A stretch of 64,000 nt of DNA from UBA7803 sp963822255 (GTDB taxonomy: Bacteria > Pseudomonadota > Gammaproteobacteria > Pseudomonadales > Azotimanducaceae), in the NCBI GenBank assembly GCA_963822255.1, contig CAWGGV010000002.1:62001-126000 (forward strand), given 5' to 3'. Below, piece after piece: positions 36,744-46,843 of this stretch (the first letter of the stretch is position 1; each line of letters opens with the position of its first letter). Below the pieces are notes generated by a model. That model searched no databases. It was not told the origin of the DNA and saw only the letters and a program-made list of their open reading frames with translations. The position numbers and the translations under genes are program-made.

Positions 36744-38080
36744 GCGAGTTCGTGTTCAAGTTGCCGGATCTCGGCGAAGGCACCGTCGAAGCGGAGATCG
36801 TCGAGTGGCACGTCCAGCCGGGCGACGAGGTCAAGGAAGGCGATGTCATCGTCGACGTGATGACCGACAAAGCGAACGTGGAAGTGCCGGCGCCCGTGGA
36901 CGGCAAGGTGCTGCGCACCAGCGGCGAGCCGGGCGAGGTCGTGGGGGTGGGCACGGAGCTGATTGCCCTGGAAACCACCGCCGTCGAGACACAACGCGGT
37001 CGCCGCGAAGCGGCCGGCCAGGAGGCGAAGCGCGCACCGCAGCGGGACGACGGCAAAGCCGCCGCCAAAGGGGCAGAACCGGCGCGCAAAGGGGCAGAAC
37101 CGGCGCCCGCCGGCCGCGCGGCCAAGCCGCCGCCGCCGAAGCCCGCTCCGCCGGCGGCCGTCGCAGCCGGCCGCGAGCCCGCCGCCGAGCAGGCAGGCGG
37201 CCGCCGGGACGGCCGGGTGATCACCTCGCCGGCCATCCGCCGACGTGCCAAGGAAGCCGGCGTGGATCTTCGATCCGTCGCAGGGTCGGGGCCGCGCGGC
37301 CGGATCCTGCGCCGGGATCTGGAGGCGACCCTGGAGGGCGGTTCGGCCGCGCGAACCGTCGAGGCACCGGCCGTCAGCGACGAAGTGGAGGAGCGCCGGG
37401 TCATCGGCGTGCGCCGGGTGATCGCCGAACGCATGTCGCAGAGCAAGCGCGAGATTCCCCACTTCGCCTACGTGGAAGAGGTGGACGTCACCGAGCTCGA
37501 AGCATTGCGTCGGCACCTGGCGGAGCAGCACGAGCGCCGGCTCACGGTGTTGCCGTTCATCGCCGTCGGCCTCGTTCGCGCGCTGGCGGCGTTCCCCCAG
37601 TGCAACGCCCGCTACGACGCCGAGCGCGGCATGCTCCAGCGCTTCCGCCCGGTGCACCTGGGCATCGCCACCCAGACGCCCGACGGGCTGAAGGTTCCGG
37701 TGGTGCGGAACGCCGAGGGCCAGGGTCTGTGGGATCTGGCGGCTGCCATCGCTGCGGCGGCGGAATCTGCCCGGGAAGGGCGATCCGGCCGGGCTGACCT
37801 GTCCGGTTCCACCATCACCATCACCAGCCTCGGCCGCATGGGCGGCATCGTCACCACGCCGGTGATCAACTACCCCGAGGTGGCCATAATCGGTATCAAC
37901 AAAGCGGTGGACCGTCCGGTGGTGGTGGATGGCCAGGTGCGCGTGCGTACCATGATGAACCTGTCCAGCTCGTTCGATCACCGGTTCGTGGACGGGTTCG
38001 ACGCGGCCGCGATGATCCAGACGCTGAAGTCGTTGCTCGAGCATCCCGCGACCCTGTTTCTGGAGGCACCGCGTCCATAG
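36740..38080 (+). CDS. bkdB: Branched-chain 2-oxoacid dehydrogenase E2, dihydrolipoyl acyltransferase
   Basis: 446 residues. Domain order: one lipoyl domain (1-77) with the lipoylated lysine in MTDKANVEVPAP, an Ala/Pro/Lys-rich linker containing the tandem peptide KGAEPARKGAEPAPAG, a peripheral subunit-binding domain (VITSPAIRRRAKEAGVDL through GPRGRILRRDLE), and the catalytic domain ending in SFDHRFVDGF with the catalytic histidine and aspartate. Transfers the acyl group from E1 to CoA. No E3 (lipoamide dehydrogenase) gene follows, unlike the Pseudomonas bkd operon, so E3 must be supplied from elsewhere. Confidence 0.94.
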
Positions 38081-38103
38081 CCTTCTTGCAGGAGGACGAG
38101 TCG

Positions 38104-38496
38104 ATGATCGAGGGTTCGTGTCACTGCGGCGCGGTCCGCTGGAGCTTCGACGGTGTTCCGGAGTCGGCCACCGCCTGCAACTGCACCATCTGCCGGCGCT
38201 ACGGCGCGCTCTGGGCCTACGAATTCGAGGATGAGCGGATCCGCGTGTCGGGGCCCACCAGAGCCTACTCGTGGGGCGACAGGATGATTGGCTTTCACTT
38301 CTGCCCGGAGTGCGGCTGCATCACCTACTGGCGTGCGCTCGAGCCGAATCCGCAAGGGCGGCGGCGCCTCGCCGTCAACGTGCGGCTTGCCGAACCCGAT
38401 GCGGTAGGCGGGCTCCCCATCCGTCACTTCGAGGGCCTCGAGACGTTCGAGGATCTGCCGCCGGATGGCCGCTGCGTCGTCGACCTGTGGTTCTAG
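38104..38496 (+). CDS. GFA-family (glutathione-dependent formaldehyde-activating-like) zinc protein
   Basis: 130 residues from ATG 38104 with AGGAGG upstream. The zinc-binding cysteine pattern of the GFA/CENP-V fold is visible: GSCHCGAVRW at the N-terminus, ACNCTICRRYGALWAYEF, and HFCPECGCITYWR. Family members bind zinc and some bind glutathione adducts; enzymatic activity is doubtful for most. It follows bkdB by 23 bases and may read through from the bkd operon. No specific function can be given. Confidence 0.88.
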   Translation: MIEGSCHCGAVRWSFDGVPESATACNCTICRRYGALWAYEFEDERIRVSGPTRAYSWGDRMIGFHFCPECGCITYWRALEPNPQGRRRLAVNVRLAEPDAVGGLPIRHFEGLETFEDLPPDGRCVVDLWF

Positions 38497-38559
38497 CGCG
38501 CGTGACGCCTTCACCCTCCGGCGTATTGCACGACCGCGTGCAGACGGTATCCCGATAGC

Positions 38560-39039
38560 TTATGGCGGGGCTCTCGCGCGGGCATCGACGTTGATGAGCG
38601 AGGCGCCGACCACCGAGCCGCCGAGCCGCTCGACCAGCTCGATCGTCGCCTCGAGCTGCGCACCCGCTTCCGCCCAGTCGTCCACCACCAGGACACGGTC
38701 GCCGGCGGCAACCGCGTCCGCCGCAATCTCCAGACCCTTGCGGCGGCCGGTGTAGTCCACGAACGTTGCCGTCTCCACGTTCCAGGCGACCTTGCCGGAT
38801 TTCCGCGCCAGGGCGAGGCCAACCCCGAGCACATGAGCGACCGCTCCACCGAGCGCGAAGCCAATGGCATCGACGGCGACCACCCGGGTGATGTCACAGC
38901 CACGAAACGGCTCGGCCAGGGCGTCGGCCAGGTGGTGAAACGCGACCCCGTCGCCGAGCAGCGGCGTGAGGTCGCAGCGATTCTTTCCGGGCATCTCGCG
39001 AATGAGGCGCGCCAGGCTTGTGTTTTCTGAGTCGGCCAT
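38560..39039 (-). CDS. Adenine-phosphoribosyltransferase-like protein
   Basis: 159 residues, close to Apt size. The type I phosphoribosyltransferase layout is visible: RVVAVDAIGFALGGAVAHVLG (Apt has a GF.LG..vA segment here), ALARKSGKV with the following VETATFVDYTGRRKGLEIAADAV, and RVLVVDDWAEAGAQLEATIELV at the PRPP-binding site. The usual Thr-Gly of that motif (DDLLATGGT in Apt) is replaced by AEAGAQ, so altered substrate or PRPP handling is possible. Probably purine salvage or a relative of it. Weak ribosome site; isolated gene. Confidence 0.82.
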   Translation of the reverse strand: MADSENTSLARLIREMPGKNRCDLTPLLGDGVAFHHLADALAEPFRGCDITRVVAVDAIGFALGGAVAHVLGVGLALARKSGKVAWNVETATFVDYTGRRKGLEIAADAVAAGDRVLVVDDWAEAGAQLEATIELVERLGGSVVGASLINVDARARAPP

Positions 39040-39213
39040 GAGACGAGCCTTCAGTCCGCGAGGAGTTGCTCAAGGCTACGCGCAGTAGACGCAGAAGGTT
39101 GGAAATTTGGACGAGCCGTGAGGTGTAGCCGACTAGCATAGGAGCCTACCGCTGGTCAGGCTCGACGCCGCTCCGTGCTTGCATAATGACTTCACAGCCT
39201 GCAAGATGCGTCC

Positions 39214-39450
39214 ATGGGAGTACAGATCACCATTCGGGATGTTCCGGAGCAGGTTCGCGATGAGCTGGCAGCTCGTGCTGCCCTGCAACGCAAGTCTATG
39301 CAGGAATACCTCCGGGGCGAGTTGGAGCGAATCGCCAGCCGTCCATCAATCGATGCTTGGCTTACGTCGGTGCGCGAGCGCAAGGAGGCAGCCGGAACCC
39401 GTGTTCGAGCTTCGAGAATCCTCTCAGCACGAGACGCCGATCGGAAGTGA
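39214..39450 (+). CDS. FitA/VapB-type ribbon-helix-helix antitoxin
   Basis: 78 residues. MGVQITIRDVPEQVRDELAARAALQRKSMQEYLRGEL is the FitA-like ribbon-helix-helix DNA-binding and dimerisation domain (residues 3-40); the C-terminal RERKEAAGTRVRASRILSARDADR is the toxin-blocking tail. Neutralises the PIN toxin encoded next and normally represses the operon together with it. The stop TGA overlaps the toxin GTG start by two bases. The stretch is visibly less GC-rich than its surroundings, which suggests transfer. Confidence 0.9.
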   Translation: MGVQITIRDVPEQVRDELAARAALQRKSMQEYLRGELERIASRPSIDAWLTSVRERKEAAGTRVRASRILSARDADRK

Positions 39451-39851
39451 CATTCGTTGTCGACGCTTCCGTCCTGGTCGCTGCACTCGTTGATTCTGGG
39501 TCGAATGGCGACTGGGCGGAATCGATCATCGATAGTGAATCGATTGTTGCGCCGGAACTTGTACTGGTCGAGACCGCCAACGTGCTTCGCCGCCTGGAGC
39601 GCGCCAAACAAATCTCCGCGTTGGAAGCGACGAGCGCGCACCGAGATGTGCTGCGTCTCGACATTGATCTGTATCCATATGCGCCGTTCGCATCACGAGT
39701 CTGGGCGTTGCGGGAAACCGTCACCAGCTACGATGCGTGGTACGTAGCTGTCGCTGAGGTATTGGCGTGTCCGCTTGCAACCTTGGATGTGCGGTTGAGC
39801 CGCGCCAGCGGTCCTACCTGCGAGGTTGTTACGGCGTCGACTACTCGATAG
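39447..39851 (+). CDS. PIN-domain ribonuclease toxin (VapC/FitB type)
   Basis: 134 residues from a GTG that overlaps the antitoxin stop. The acidic active site is intact: FVVDASVLVAALVD (first Asp), ELVLVETANVLRRLE (Glu) and TVTSYDAWYVAVAEVL (Asp, with the typical YDAxYVALAE context). LATLDVRLSRASG carries the fourth acidic residue. Such toxins cleave tRNA or rRNA and arrest growth when the antitoxin is lost. The 3' end overlaps an antisense glyoxalase-fold frame. Lower GC content and a separate codon style suggest acquisition with its antitoxin. Confidence 0.92.
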   Translation: MTFVVDASVLVAALVDSGSNGDWAESIIDSESIVAPELVLVETANVLRRLERAKQISALEATSAHRDVLRLDIDLYPYAPFASRVWALRETVTSYDAWYVAVAEVLACPLATLDVRLSRASGPTCEVVTASTTR

Positions 39852-40315
39852 GCCATGCGCAATGACCTCGATGGCAGGCGGCGAAAAAGCCTGAACAGGA
39901 GCGGACACAACAGAACCGTCTGGCGCGCATCGAACGCTTCCCGGTAGCCGGGAAACTCGTTCAGCACGTCGATTGCGGTGGCGAGCGGCGGACCCAGAAC
40001 GGACCGCACTTCCGCCGCTCCGGGTCGCCTGACATTCCACTCCTCCACCAGCGCGTCGAGATTCTTCACGTTCAGGTGTAACTCGATTGGTCCGAGGGTG
40101 TCTGGATATTCATTGACCATGAACTCGACCCCGTCTCTCGAGAACGCGGCGATCACCGGCTGCCCCGGCGCTTCGCGCCAATCCCATTCCAGCCTGAAGC
40201 CGAGCCAATCGGCATAGTGGTCGAGCGCTTCCTTGTACGACCCTATTCTCAGCACCGGCCGAAACGGGTACAGGACGGGCGTCCTCGATTCGACGTAGGT
40301 CTTCAGTGCTGGCAA
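39728..40315 (-). CDS. Glyoxalase/bleomycin-resistance-fold protein with aberrant C-terminus
   Basis: 195 codons from a TTG. Residues 1-105 read as a glyoxalase superfamily protein: VLRIGSYKEALDHYADWLGFRLEW, AFSRDGVEFMVNEYPD and IELHLNVKNLDALVEEWN. The fold should close with a DPFGN-like strand, but from about residue 112 the frame gives LNEFPGYREAFDARQ and then arginine-rich sequence that runs 124 bases antisense into the toxin gene. It is therefore probably a gene whose 3' end was replaced or decayed when the toxin-antitoxin module arrived. The start is also uncertain because no ribosome site is visible. The N-terminal assignment is fairly sure, the extent is not. Confidence 0.55.
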   Translation of the reverse strand: MPALKTYVESRTPVLYPFRPVLRIGSYKEALDHYADWLGFRLEWDWREAPGQPVIAAFSRDGVEFMVNEYPDTLGPIELHLNVKNLDALVEEWNVRRPGAAEVRSVLGPPLATAIDVLNEFPGYREAFDARQTVLLCPLLFRLFRRLPSRSLRMAYRVVDAVTTSQVGPLARLNRTSKVASGHANTSATATYHAS

Positions 40316-40437
40316 AAGAAGGCAGATGTGCTTAGCGTTGAGCCAGGTGAAGGTGGACTGAATCCTTTCCGTAGGCGAGGGCGCGCCCTTCGAACGCCAG
40401 ATCAGATTGCGCCTGGTGGCAATCCCTGCCGCAGAGT

Positions 40438-41349
40438 CTATGCGTCAGCTCGATAGGTCAGCAGCAGCCGGGCCGCCCGCCGGATGAAAACCGAGGTCAG
40501 CCGGCGCATTTCCGTCTCGCGTGCCGGTGCGAGGCCCCAGGTGGCCATGAATCGCGCGGCGGCACAACCCACGTAGACTTCCCAGAGCGCCAATCGCTGC
40601 GGAGCGACCGAGTGCTGCTCGGTGTACGCGCGCGTGAAACGGTCGGATGCTCGCTCGCCGTACTTCCACAGCAGCTCGAGACGGCAGCCGGCGACGTCCG
40701 ACATGGGATCACCGACCGCCGCGTCCTCCCAGTCGAGGACGGCGACCAGGCGCCCGCGCTGCCACAGCAGGTTGCCGGGCCAGAAGTCGCCGTGGAGCAG
40801 CACGGGTTGCTGCCGGTACCCGGTGGCTGGCTGCAGCGAGAGGAACGTCCGCAGCGGTTCCCACTCGGCGGTGTCCGGCAGATAGTCGTACAGCTCCGGC
40901 AAGGGATCGAGCCGGCACGGCAACTCCGGCAGCCCGACCGTGGGCAGCGCGTGCAGTCGCGCGAGCGTGTTGGCCATGATGTCGAGGCTGCCGTTCACGT
41001 CCTCGTCGGGTACCTCGGCCGATCCATCGACGAACGTCGTCACCAGGCAGGGGCGCGACAGCAGCGCACCCCTAGCGTCCAGCAGCAGCGGTTGCGGGAC
41101 GGGCAGGTCGGAGGCGTGCAGGAACGCGAGCACATCGTGCTCCATGGCGGCGACGCGGGCGTGCCGGGGTTTCCACTCGGCGGCGCCGGGCTGGCGCACG
41201 ACCACGGTCCGGCGGCCGCCGCTCGCGTCTTCGAGCTCCAGCGCGTGGACGTCGGCCGATACGCCGCCGGTGAGGCGGCGCACGGAAAGCACCCTTGCGC
41301 CGACGCTCAGCTGCTCGGCGATTGCGGCAAAATGAGCCCGTGACGACAT
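40438..41349 (-). CDS. Aminoglycoside phosphotransferase-family kinase (APH fold)
   Basis: 303 residues from ATG 41349. Kinase-like fold: LSVRRLTGGVSADVHALEL (nucleotide loop), VVVRQPG with the ATP lysine position taken by Arg, the catalytic Brenner motif LLHGDFWPGNLLW (HGDxxxxN) and the metal-binding LDWEDAAVGDPMSDVA (D at the DFG equivalent). Family members phosphorylate aminoglycosides, choline, homoserine or unknown hydroxyl compounds and include acyl-CoA-dehydrogenase-associated kinases. Substrate not deducible. Divergent from a GH2 gene. A longer frame to 41622 overlaps that gene antisense and is rejected. Confidence 0.88.
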   Translation of the reverse strand: MSSRAHFAAIAEQLSVGARVLSVRRLTGGVSADVHALELEDASGGRRTVVVRQPGAAEWKPRHARVAAMEHDVLAFLHASDLPVPQPLLLDARGALLSRPCLVTTFVDGSAEVPDEDVNGSLDIMANTLARLHALPTVGLPELPCRLDPLPELYDYLPDTAEWEPLRTFLSLQPATGYRQQPVLLHGDFWPGNLLWQRGRLVAVLDWEDAAVGDPMSDVAGCRLELLWKYGERASDRFTRAYTEQHSVAPQRLALWEVYVGCAAARFMATWGLAPARETEMRRLTSVFIRRAARLLLTYRADA

Positions 41350-41431
41350 TCCGCCTTTGATCGTGTCGGTTTCAGGCACGGAGTGTGCGTGAGCCCGGCG
41401 AGGAGTCAACGCCGGGAACCAAGGAGAAAGC

Positions 41432-43258
41432 ATGGCGGATGCAGGCAAATCGCCGAACGGCGTTCCCAGGCCGGAGTATCCGAGGCCGCAGCTCGTGCGC
41501 GATCGCTGGCTGAACCTCAACGGCGAATGGGCGCTGGCGTTCGATCCGGAAGACCGGGGGCTTCGGGAACGCTGGATGTCCGGGCTGCGCGACGCCACGC
41601 CGGTCATCGTGCCGTTCTGCATCGAATCTCCGGCGTCCGGGGTGGCCGATGCCGATCCGCCGTCGGTGATCTGGTACGAGCGGAACTTCCGGGTGCCGGA
41701 TGGCTGGCGCGAGTTGCCGAGACTGGCGCTTCACGTGGGCGCCTGCGACCGCGAGGCGCGCGTGTTCGTCAACGGTGTGGAGGTGGGCTCCCACCAGGGC
41801 GGGTACGGCCCGTTCTCCTGTCGGATCGCCGACGCCGTTCGAGACGGCGACAACAGGCTGAGCGTGCGGGTGGCGGACTCGCCGTTGTGGACCCACCCCC
41901 GGGGCAAACAGGCCGGCACCATGCGCTGGCCCGTGGACTACGATGAGGTCACCGGTATCTGGCAGACGGTGTGGCTGGAACCGCTCTCCCAGGTGTCGGT
42001 GGAGAGCGTGCAGGCGCTGTGGCGCGGCGACGACGGCGAAGTGATCGTTCATGTGACGGTATCGGAAGCGTCCGCGGCGGAGGTGGAAGTCTGCCTCGAT
42101 GACGGCGAGCGGACGGTGGCGACGGCGAGGGCCGGCGCCGAGGACCGCCGCGAGCTGCGTCTGACCCTGCCGGTGGACGAGCCGCGGCTGTGGTCTCCGG
42201 CGGATCCATTTCTCTATGGCGTCCGCGTGCGCTTGCACTTGGACGGCGAGAGCGTGGATCAGGCCGAGTCCTACGCCGGCCTGCGCGAGATCTCTGTCCG
42301 GGACGGCGCGCTGTCGCTCAACGGACAGCCGCTGTATCTGCGCGGCGTGCTCGATCAGGGCTACTTTCCCGACGGCTGGTACACGGCGCCGCGGGACGAG
42401 GATCTGCGTCGCGACATCGAGCTGACCCGAGCCATGGGCTTCAACTTCGCGCGCAAGCACCAGAAGGCCGAGGATCCGCGCTACCTCTACTGGGCCGACC
42501 GGCTGGGGCTGCTGGTGTGGGCGGAAATGCCGAGCGGGCGGATCTTCGGCACGGAGCTGGTGCAGACGCTCACCCGGGAGTGGATGGAGCTGGTGGTGCG
42601 CGACCGCGGTCATCCGTGCATCGTCGGCTGGGTGCCGTTCAACGAGTCCTGGGGGGTGTGGAGTCAGTCGAGACATCCGGATCAGCGTGCGTTCGTGGAG
42701 GCCATGGTTCAGCTCACCCGGGCTCTCGATCCGTCCCGGCCGGTGATCGGCAACGACGGCTGGGAGTACGCGGCCGGCGATTTGTGGACCGTGCACCTCT
42801 ATGGCGGACGGCCGTCCATCGAGGAACGCATTGCCGCCTTCCACGAAGATCCGGCACGCTCGGTGACCGAAGGCGCCTTCGTCGGCCCCCGCCAGGCAGC
42901 CTTGCCCGGTACCGATCCCCGTGATCTGCCGTGTCTGGTCACGGAGTGCGGCGGCATCGGCTTCGTGGCCGGCGGCGGGCAGCCGGAGAACGTGTTCGCC
43001 TACGGCCCGCTGCCCGAGGACGAGCAGGCCCTCGACGCCGCCATCAAGGCAGTTGCCGAGGACATCCAACGGACGCCGCACCTCAACGGCTTCGTCTGGA
43101 CCCAGCTCACCGACGTGCAGCAGGAAGTGAACGGGCTGCTCGACTTCGCGCGGCGGCCCAAGCTGCCGCTGGAGCGGTTTCGGGAGATTTTCTCGCGCCT
43201 CGGCGGGCAACAGGAACCAGCACCGCAGGCTACAACGAATCGATCCACTCGCCGATGA
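41432..43258 (+). CDS. Glycoside hydrolase family 2 (beta-galactosidase/glucuronidase/mannosidase type)
   Basis: 608 residues, ATG with AAGGAG upstream. GH2 layout: N-terminal sugar-binding jelly roll (LNLNGEWALAFDPED ... VIWYERNFRVP ... VFVNGVEVGSHQGGYGPF), an immunoglobulin-like middle (about 200-290), then the TIM barrel from LYLRGVLDQGYFPDGWYTAP. Acid/base glutamate is in GWVPFNESWGVW, and the nucleophile glutamate probably in CLVTECGGIGF. No signal peptide is seen, so the substrate is imported. Its end overlaps the convergent dehydrogenase-cytochrome gene by 29 bases. Exact glycoside unknown. Confidence 0.92.
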   Translation: MADAGKSPNGVPRPEYPRPQLVRDRWLNLNGEWALAFDPEDRGLRERWMSGLRDATPVIVPFCIESPASGVADADPPSVIWYERNFRVPDGWRELPRLALHVGACDREARVFVNGVEVGSHQGGYGPFSCRIADAVRDGDNRLSVRVADSPLWTHPRGKQAGTMRWPVDYDEVTGIWQTVWLEPLSQVSVESVQALWRGDDGEVIVHVTVSEASAAEVEVCLDDGERTVATARAGAEDRRELRLTLPVDEPRLWSPADPFLYGVRVRLHLDGESVDQAESYAGLREISVRDGALSLNGQPLYLRGVLDQGYFPDGWYTAPRDEDLRRDIELTRAMGFNFARKHQKAEDPRYLYWADRLGLLVWAEMPSGRIFGTELVQTLTREWMELVVRDRGHPCIVGWVPFNESWGVWSQSRHPDQRAFVEAMVQLTRALDPSRPVIGNDGWEYAAGDLWTVHLYGGRPSIEERIAAFHEDPARSVTEGAFVGPRQAALPGTDPRDLPCLVTECGGIGFVAGGGQPENVFAYGPLPEDEQALDAAIKAVAEDIQRTPHLNGFVWTQLTDVQQEVNGLLDFARRPKLPLERFREIFSRLGGQQEPAPQATTNRSTRR

Positions 43259-45497
43259 CGTCCAGTGCGGTCTGGTCCACCACGTGGCTCGACAACGGCG
43301 GCATGCGCTGGTCGTCCTGGTGCTGCATTCTCAGCCACAGGACGCTGCGGGTGTGGTCGCCGGCTGCGATGATCCGCGCGTCGCTCACGCCGAGATTACC
43401 CTCCTGTGGCGCTACGCCGATCGCGTGCATGTCCGCATCGCCGGTGTCGAAGCGCAGATCCAGGTTCACCGGTGTCGGGCCGCCCGGCTGGTGGCACTGG
43501 CTGCAGTTGACGGCCAGATAGCCCCGGGCCCGCTGGTCGAGCGGACGGCCGTTGTCAGCAAGGTCGGGCAACTGCTCATAGCCGGCCGGATCACCGATGT
43601 CGTTCGTGAACAGGCCGATGTGGTTGAGGGCGCGCAACTGGTTGTCAGTGACGTTGCTGGCCGGGTAAAGGACGTCGCGATTGAGCTGGCGGGTGTTGAC
43701 CCCGAGCACATGGTCGGCGGCCGCGGTGTGGCAGCGCAGGCAATCGTTGGGGCCGGGATAGTCGTAGCGCTGCTGCCGCTCGCCGGACGAGGTCTGCACG
43801 GTGACGACCTCGGACGTGCCGGCGGTGACCAGCTCGGCGTCGGACTGCTCCGTGTTCCAGCGGTAGGTGAAGCCGTGCCAGCTCCCGCCCTGGTTGGTGA
43901 ACACCCGGGTCTCCAGGCGCCGCACGCTGCTCGGGTCGCCGTCCACCAGCGGCAGCTCGAAGTGCTTCACCAGCACCGTGCCGGCCGGAAACTGCCACGC
44001 TCCGGTGCGGGAGAAGCCGATGGTTTCCCCGTCGGGGATGCCGATCCAGCGGCGCTTCTGCGCGCCGTCGGACCAGAACGGCAGGTTGACCTGGTACTCG
44101 ATCAGGCCCGCGGCGGGGGTCAGGCTGTCGAGGTCGGTGAAAAGGCCCGTCTCCGAGAGCAGCCGCGGGGCGGCGGCGTTGCCGGACGTGTCCTCGAAGC
44201 CGAAGATGCCGCTGTCCTGGGTGACCAGGTACACCTCGCCGTCGTTGTCCTCGCCGAACGAGGTAGGTGACGGCGCCGTGGCAATCCGGGTGTCATCGGT
44301 GACGGTCTGGCTCGCCGCGTCGTAGGTGAGGGCCCGCACCGCGCCGGTGATGAAGTCGCTGTACAGATAGCGGCCGCGCAGCGTGGGCACTCCGCTGCCC
44401 CGGTACACGTAGCCGCCGATGATGGCCGCGCCGCCGGTGTTGTCGTAGGTGTGAATGGGAAACGTGAACGCTGAGCGCGGCAGACTGTTGCCGTCGGGGA
44501 TGTGGGCCGTGTTGCCTTCCCAGACGCGCCAGCCGTAGTTGTTGCCGCGGGTGATGATGTCGATCTCCTCTTCGCTGCTCTGACCGACGTCGCCGAGCCA
44601 CAGGGTGCCGGTGTCCCGGTCGAAGGAGAACCGGAACGGGTTGCGCAGACCGTGCGCCCAGATCGCCGGCTTCGCGCCCGCTTCGCCCACGTGGGGATTG
44701 TCCGGCGGTATGGCGTACGCCAGGCTCGGGTCCGACGGATGCACGTCGATCCTGAGCAGGCTGCCGAAAAAGTTGCCGAGATCCTGGGCGCGGTTCTGCG
44801 GATCGTTGGCGCTGCCGCCGTCACCGAACGCGATGTAGAGGTCACCGTCCGGGCCGAACGCCAGCATGCCGCCGTTGTGGTTGGCGTAGGGCTGCTCCAG
44901 GGTCAGCAGGATCTTGCGGCTCGCCTCGTCGACCCGGTCGGTGTCCTCGTCCCAGGTGAAGCGGGCGATTACCGAGCGGCGGGGATTGTCCATGGAGTAG
45001 TGCACGTAGAGATAGCGGTTGCTGGCGAACTCGGGATCGAAGGCGAGACCCAGCAGCCCCTGCTCGCCGTCGAAGAGAATCCTGCCGCTGAGATCCAGCA
45101 CCGTGCGCGCGGTACTGACGTTGGGGTCGTCGTCGAACGCGCGGATGCGGCCGGCCTGCTCGACCACCGCCAGCCGCGAATCACCCGGGATGCCGGTGAG
45201 GAAGATGGCGCCGGAGAAGCTGAGATCGGGGAAGCGCTGGACCAGCTCGTAGCGGCCGAGCGCGGCGACGTGCTGCGGCAGATCGAGCGGCGCCAGGGCC
45301 TCCCGTTCGGACAGTCCGAAGGGAGCGTCCTCGGGTGGGGCGGGATCATCCGGTGGAGACTCGTCCGGCGGAGGCGCCTCGGACGGTGATGACGGATCGG
45401 GCGTTGGGGTGTCCGACGGTGCAGCGTCGTTCCCGCCATTGCCGCCGCAGGCGGTCAGCAACAGCAGGACGAGCACGAGTGCCGCGGATCGAAGCAT
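43230..45497 (-). CDS. Lipoprotein fusion: PQQ-type sugar dehydrogenase propeller plus SO2930-like dihaem cytochrome
   Basis: 755 residues. Lipobox LLLLTACGG at residues 14-22 is followed by a Pro/Ser/Asp-rich tether. The region about 80-430 is a GSDH-type beta-propeller: GLLGLAFDPEFASNRYLYVHYS, NHNGGMLAFGPDGDLYIAFGDGG, IWAHGLRNPFRFSFDRDTG and GDVGQSSEEEIDII. The C-terminal about 280 residues carry two haem-c motifs, CLRCH and CSQCH, in a context (VNLPFWSDGAQKRRWI, WHGFTYRWN) like SO2930-family dihaem cytochromes. The natural reading is periplasmic oxidation of a sugar or alcohol with electrons passed directly to bound haems. PQQ use is family inference. Confidence 0.9.
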   Translation of the reverse strand: MLRSAALVLVLLLLTACGGNGGNDAAPSDTPTPDPSSPSEAPPPDESPPDDPAPPEDAPFGLSEREALAPLDLPQHVAALGRYELVQRFPDLSFSGAIFLTGIPGDSRLAVVEQAGRIRAFDDDPNVSTARTVLDLSGRILFDGEQGLLGLAFDPEFASNRYLYVHYSMDNPRRSVIARFTWDEDTDRVDEASRKILLTLEQPYANHNGGMLAFGPDGDLYIAFGDGGSANDPQNRAQDLGNFFGSLLRIDVHPSDPSLAYAIPPDNPHVGEAGAKPAIWAHGLRNPFRFSFDRDTGTLWLGDVGQSSEEEIDIITRGNNYGWRVWEGNTAHIPDGNSLPRSAFTFPIHTYDNTGGAAIIGGYVYRGSGVPTLRGRYLYSDFITGAVRALTYDAASQTVTDDTRIATAPSPTSFGEDNDGEVYLVTQDSGIFGFEDTSGNAAAPRLLSETGLFTDLDSLTPAAGLIEYQVNLPFWSDGAQKRRWIGIPDGETIGFSRTGAWQFPAGTVLVKHFELPLVDGDPSSVRRLETRVFTNQGGSWHGFTYRWNTEQSDAELVTAGTSEVVTVQTSSGERQQRYDYPGPNDCLRCHTAAADHVLGVNTRQLNRDVLYPASNVTDNQLRALNHIGLFTNDIGDPAGYEQLPDLADNGRPLDQRARGYLAVNCSQCHQPGGPTPVNLDLRFDTGDADMHAIGVAPQEGNLGVSDARIIAAGDHTRSVLWLRMQHQDDQRMPPLSSHVVDQTALDVIGEWIDSL

Positions 45498-45674
45498 GGG
45501 AGTCGCTCCTTACTGCTGAGCGAAACCTTCCCGAGTCTGAAGCCAACGGTAGCCGGCCGCAACTCCGCTGCTACCCGCCCGGCGTTCGATTCCCGGCTCG
45601 TGTTGCAGCATCATGGTCAGTTATCCGGCCAATGCAAATCGTCCGGTGGCTCAGTGGGCTGTGGAGGAAAACGT

Positions 45675-46772
<1,098 letters not shown>

Positions 46773-46780
46773 TCGGCCCG

Positions 46781-46836
46781 CTGTGGGAGCGGCCCGTGGG
46801 AGCGGCCTGTGGGAGCGGCCTCCCGGCCGCGATTCG
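46781..46836. repeat. REP-like cluster H between convergent genes
   Basis: Two left half units (GTGGGAGCGGCC, at 46783 and 46796) precede one complete GC-stem forward unit (46809-46834, TGGGAGCGGCCTCCCGGCCG then CGATTC). It separates the convergent stops of the deacetylase-like and M15 peptidase genes by filling the whole gap. All units use the GCGGCC/GGCCGC arm pair. Confidence 0.85.
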
Positions 46837-46843
46837 GGGTCGG

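Noticed and set aside
36950..37200. Low-complexity Ala/Pro/Lys stretch in bkdB taken as a possible repeat insertion
   Set aside because: Flexible Ala/Pro-rich linkers between lipoyl and binding domains are normal for E2 proteins.
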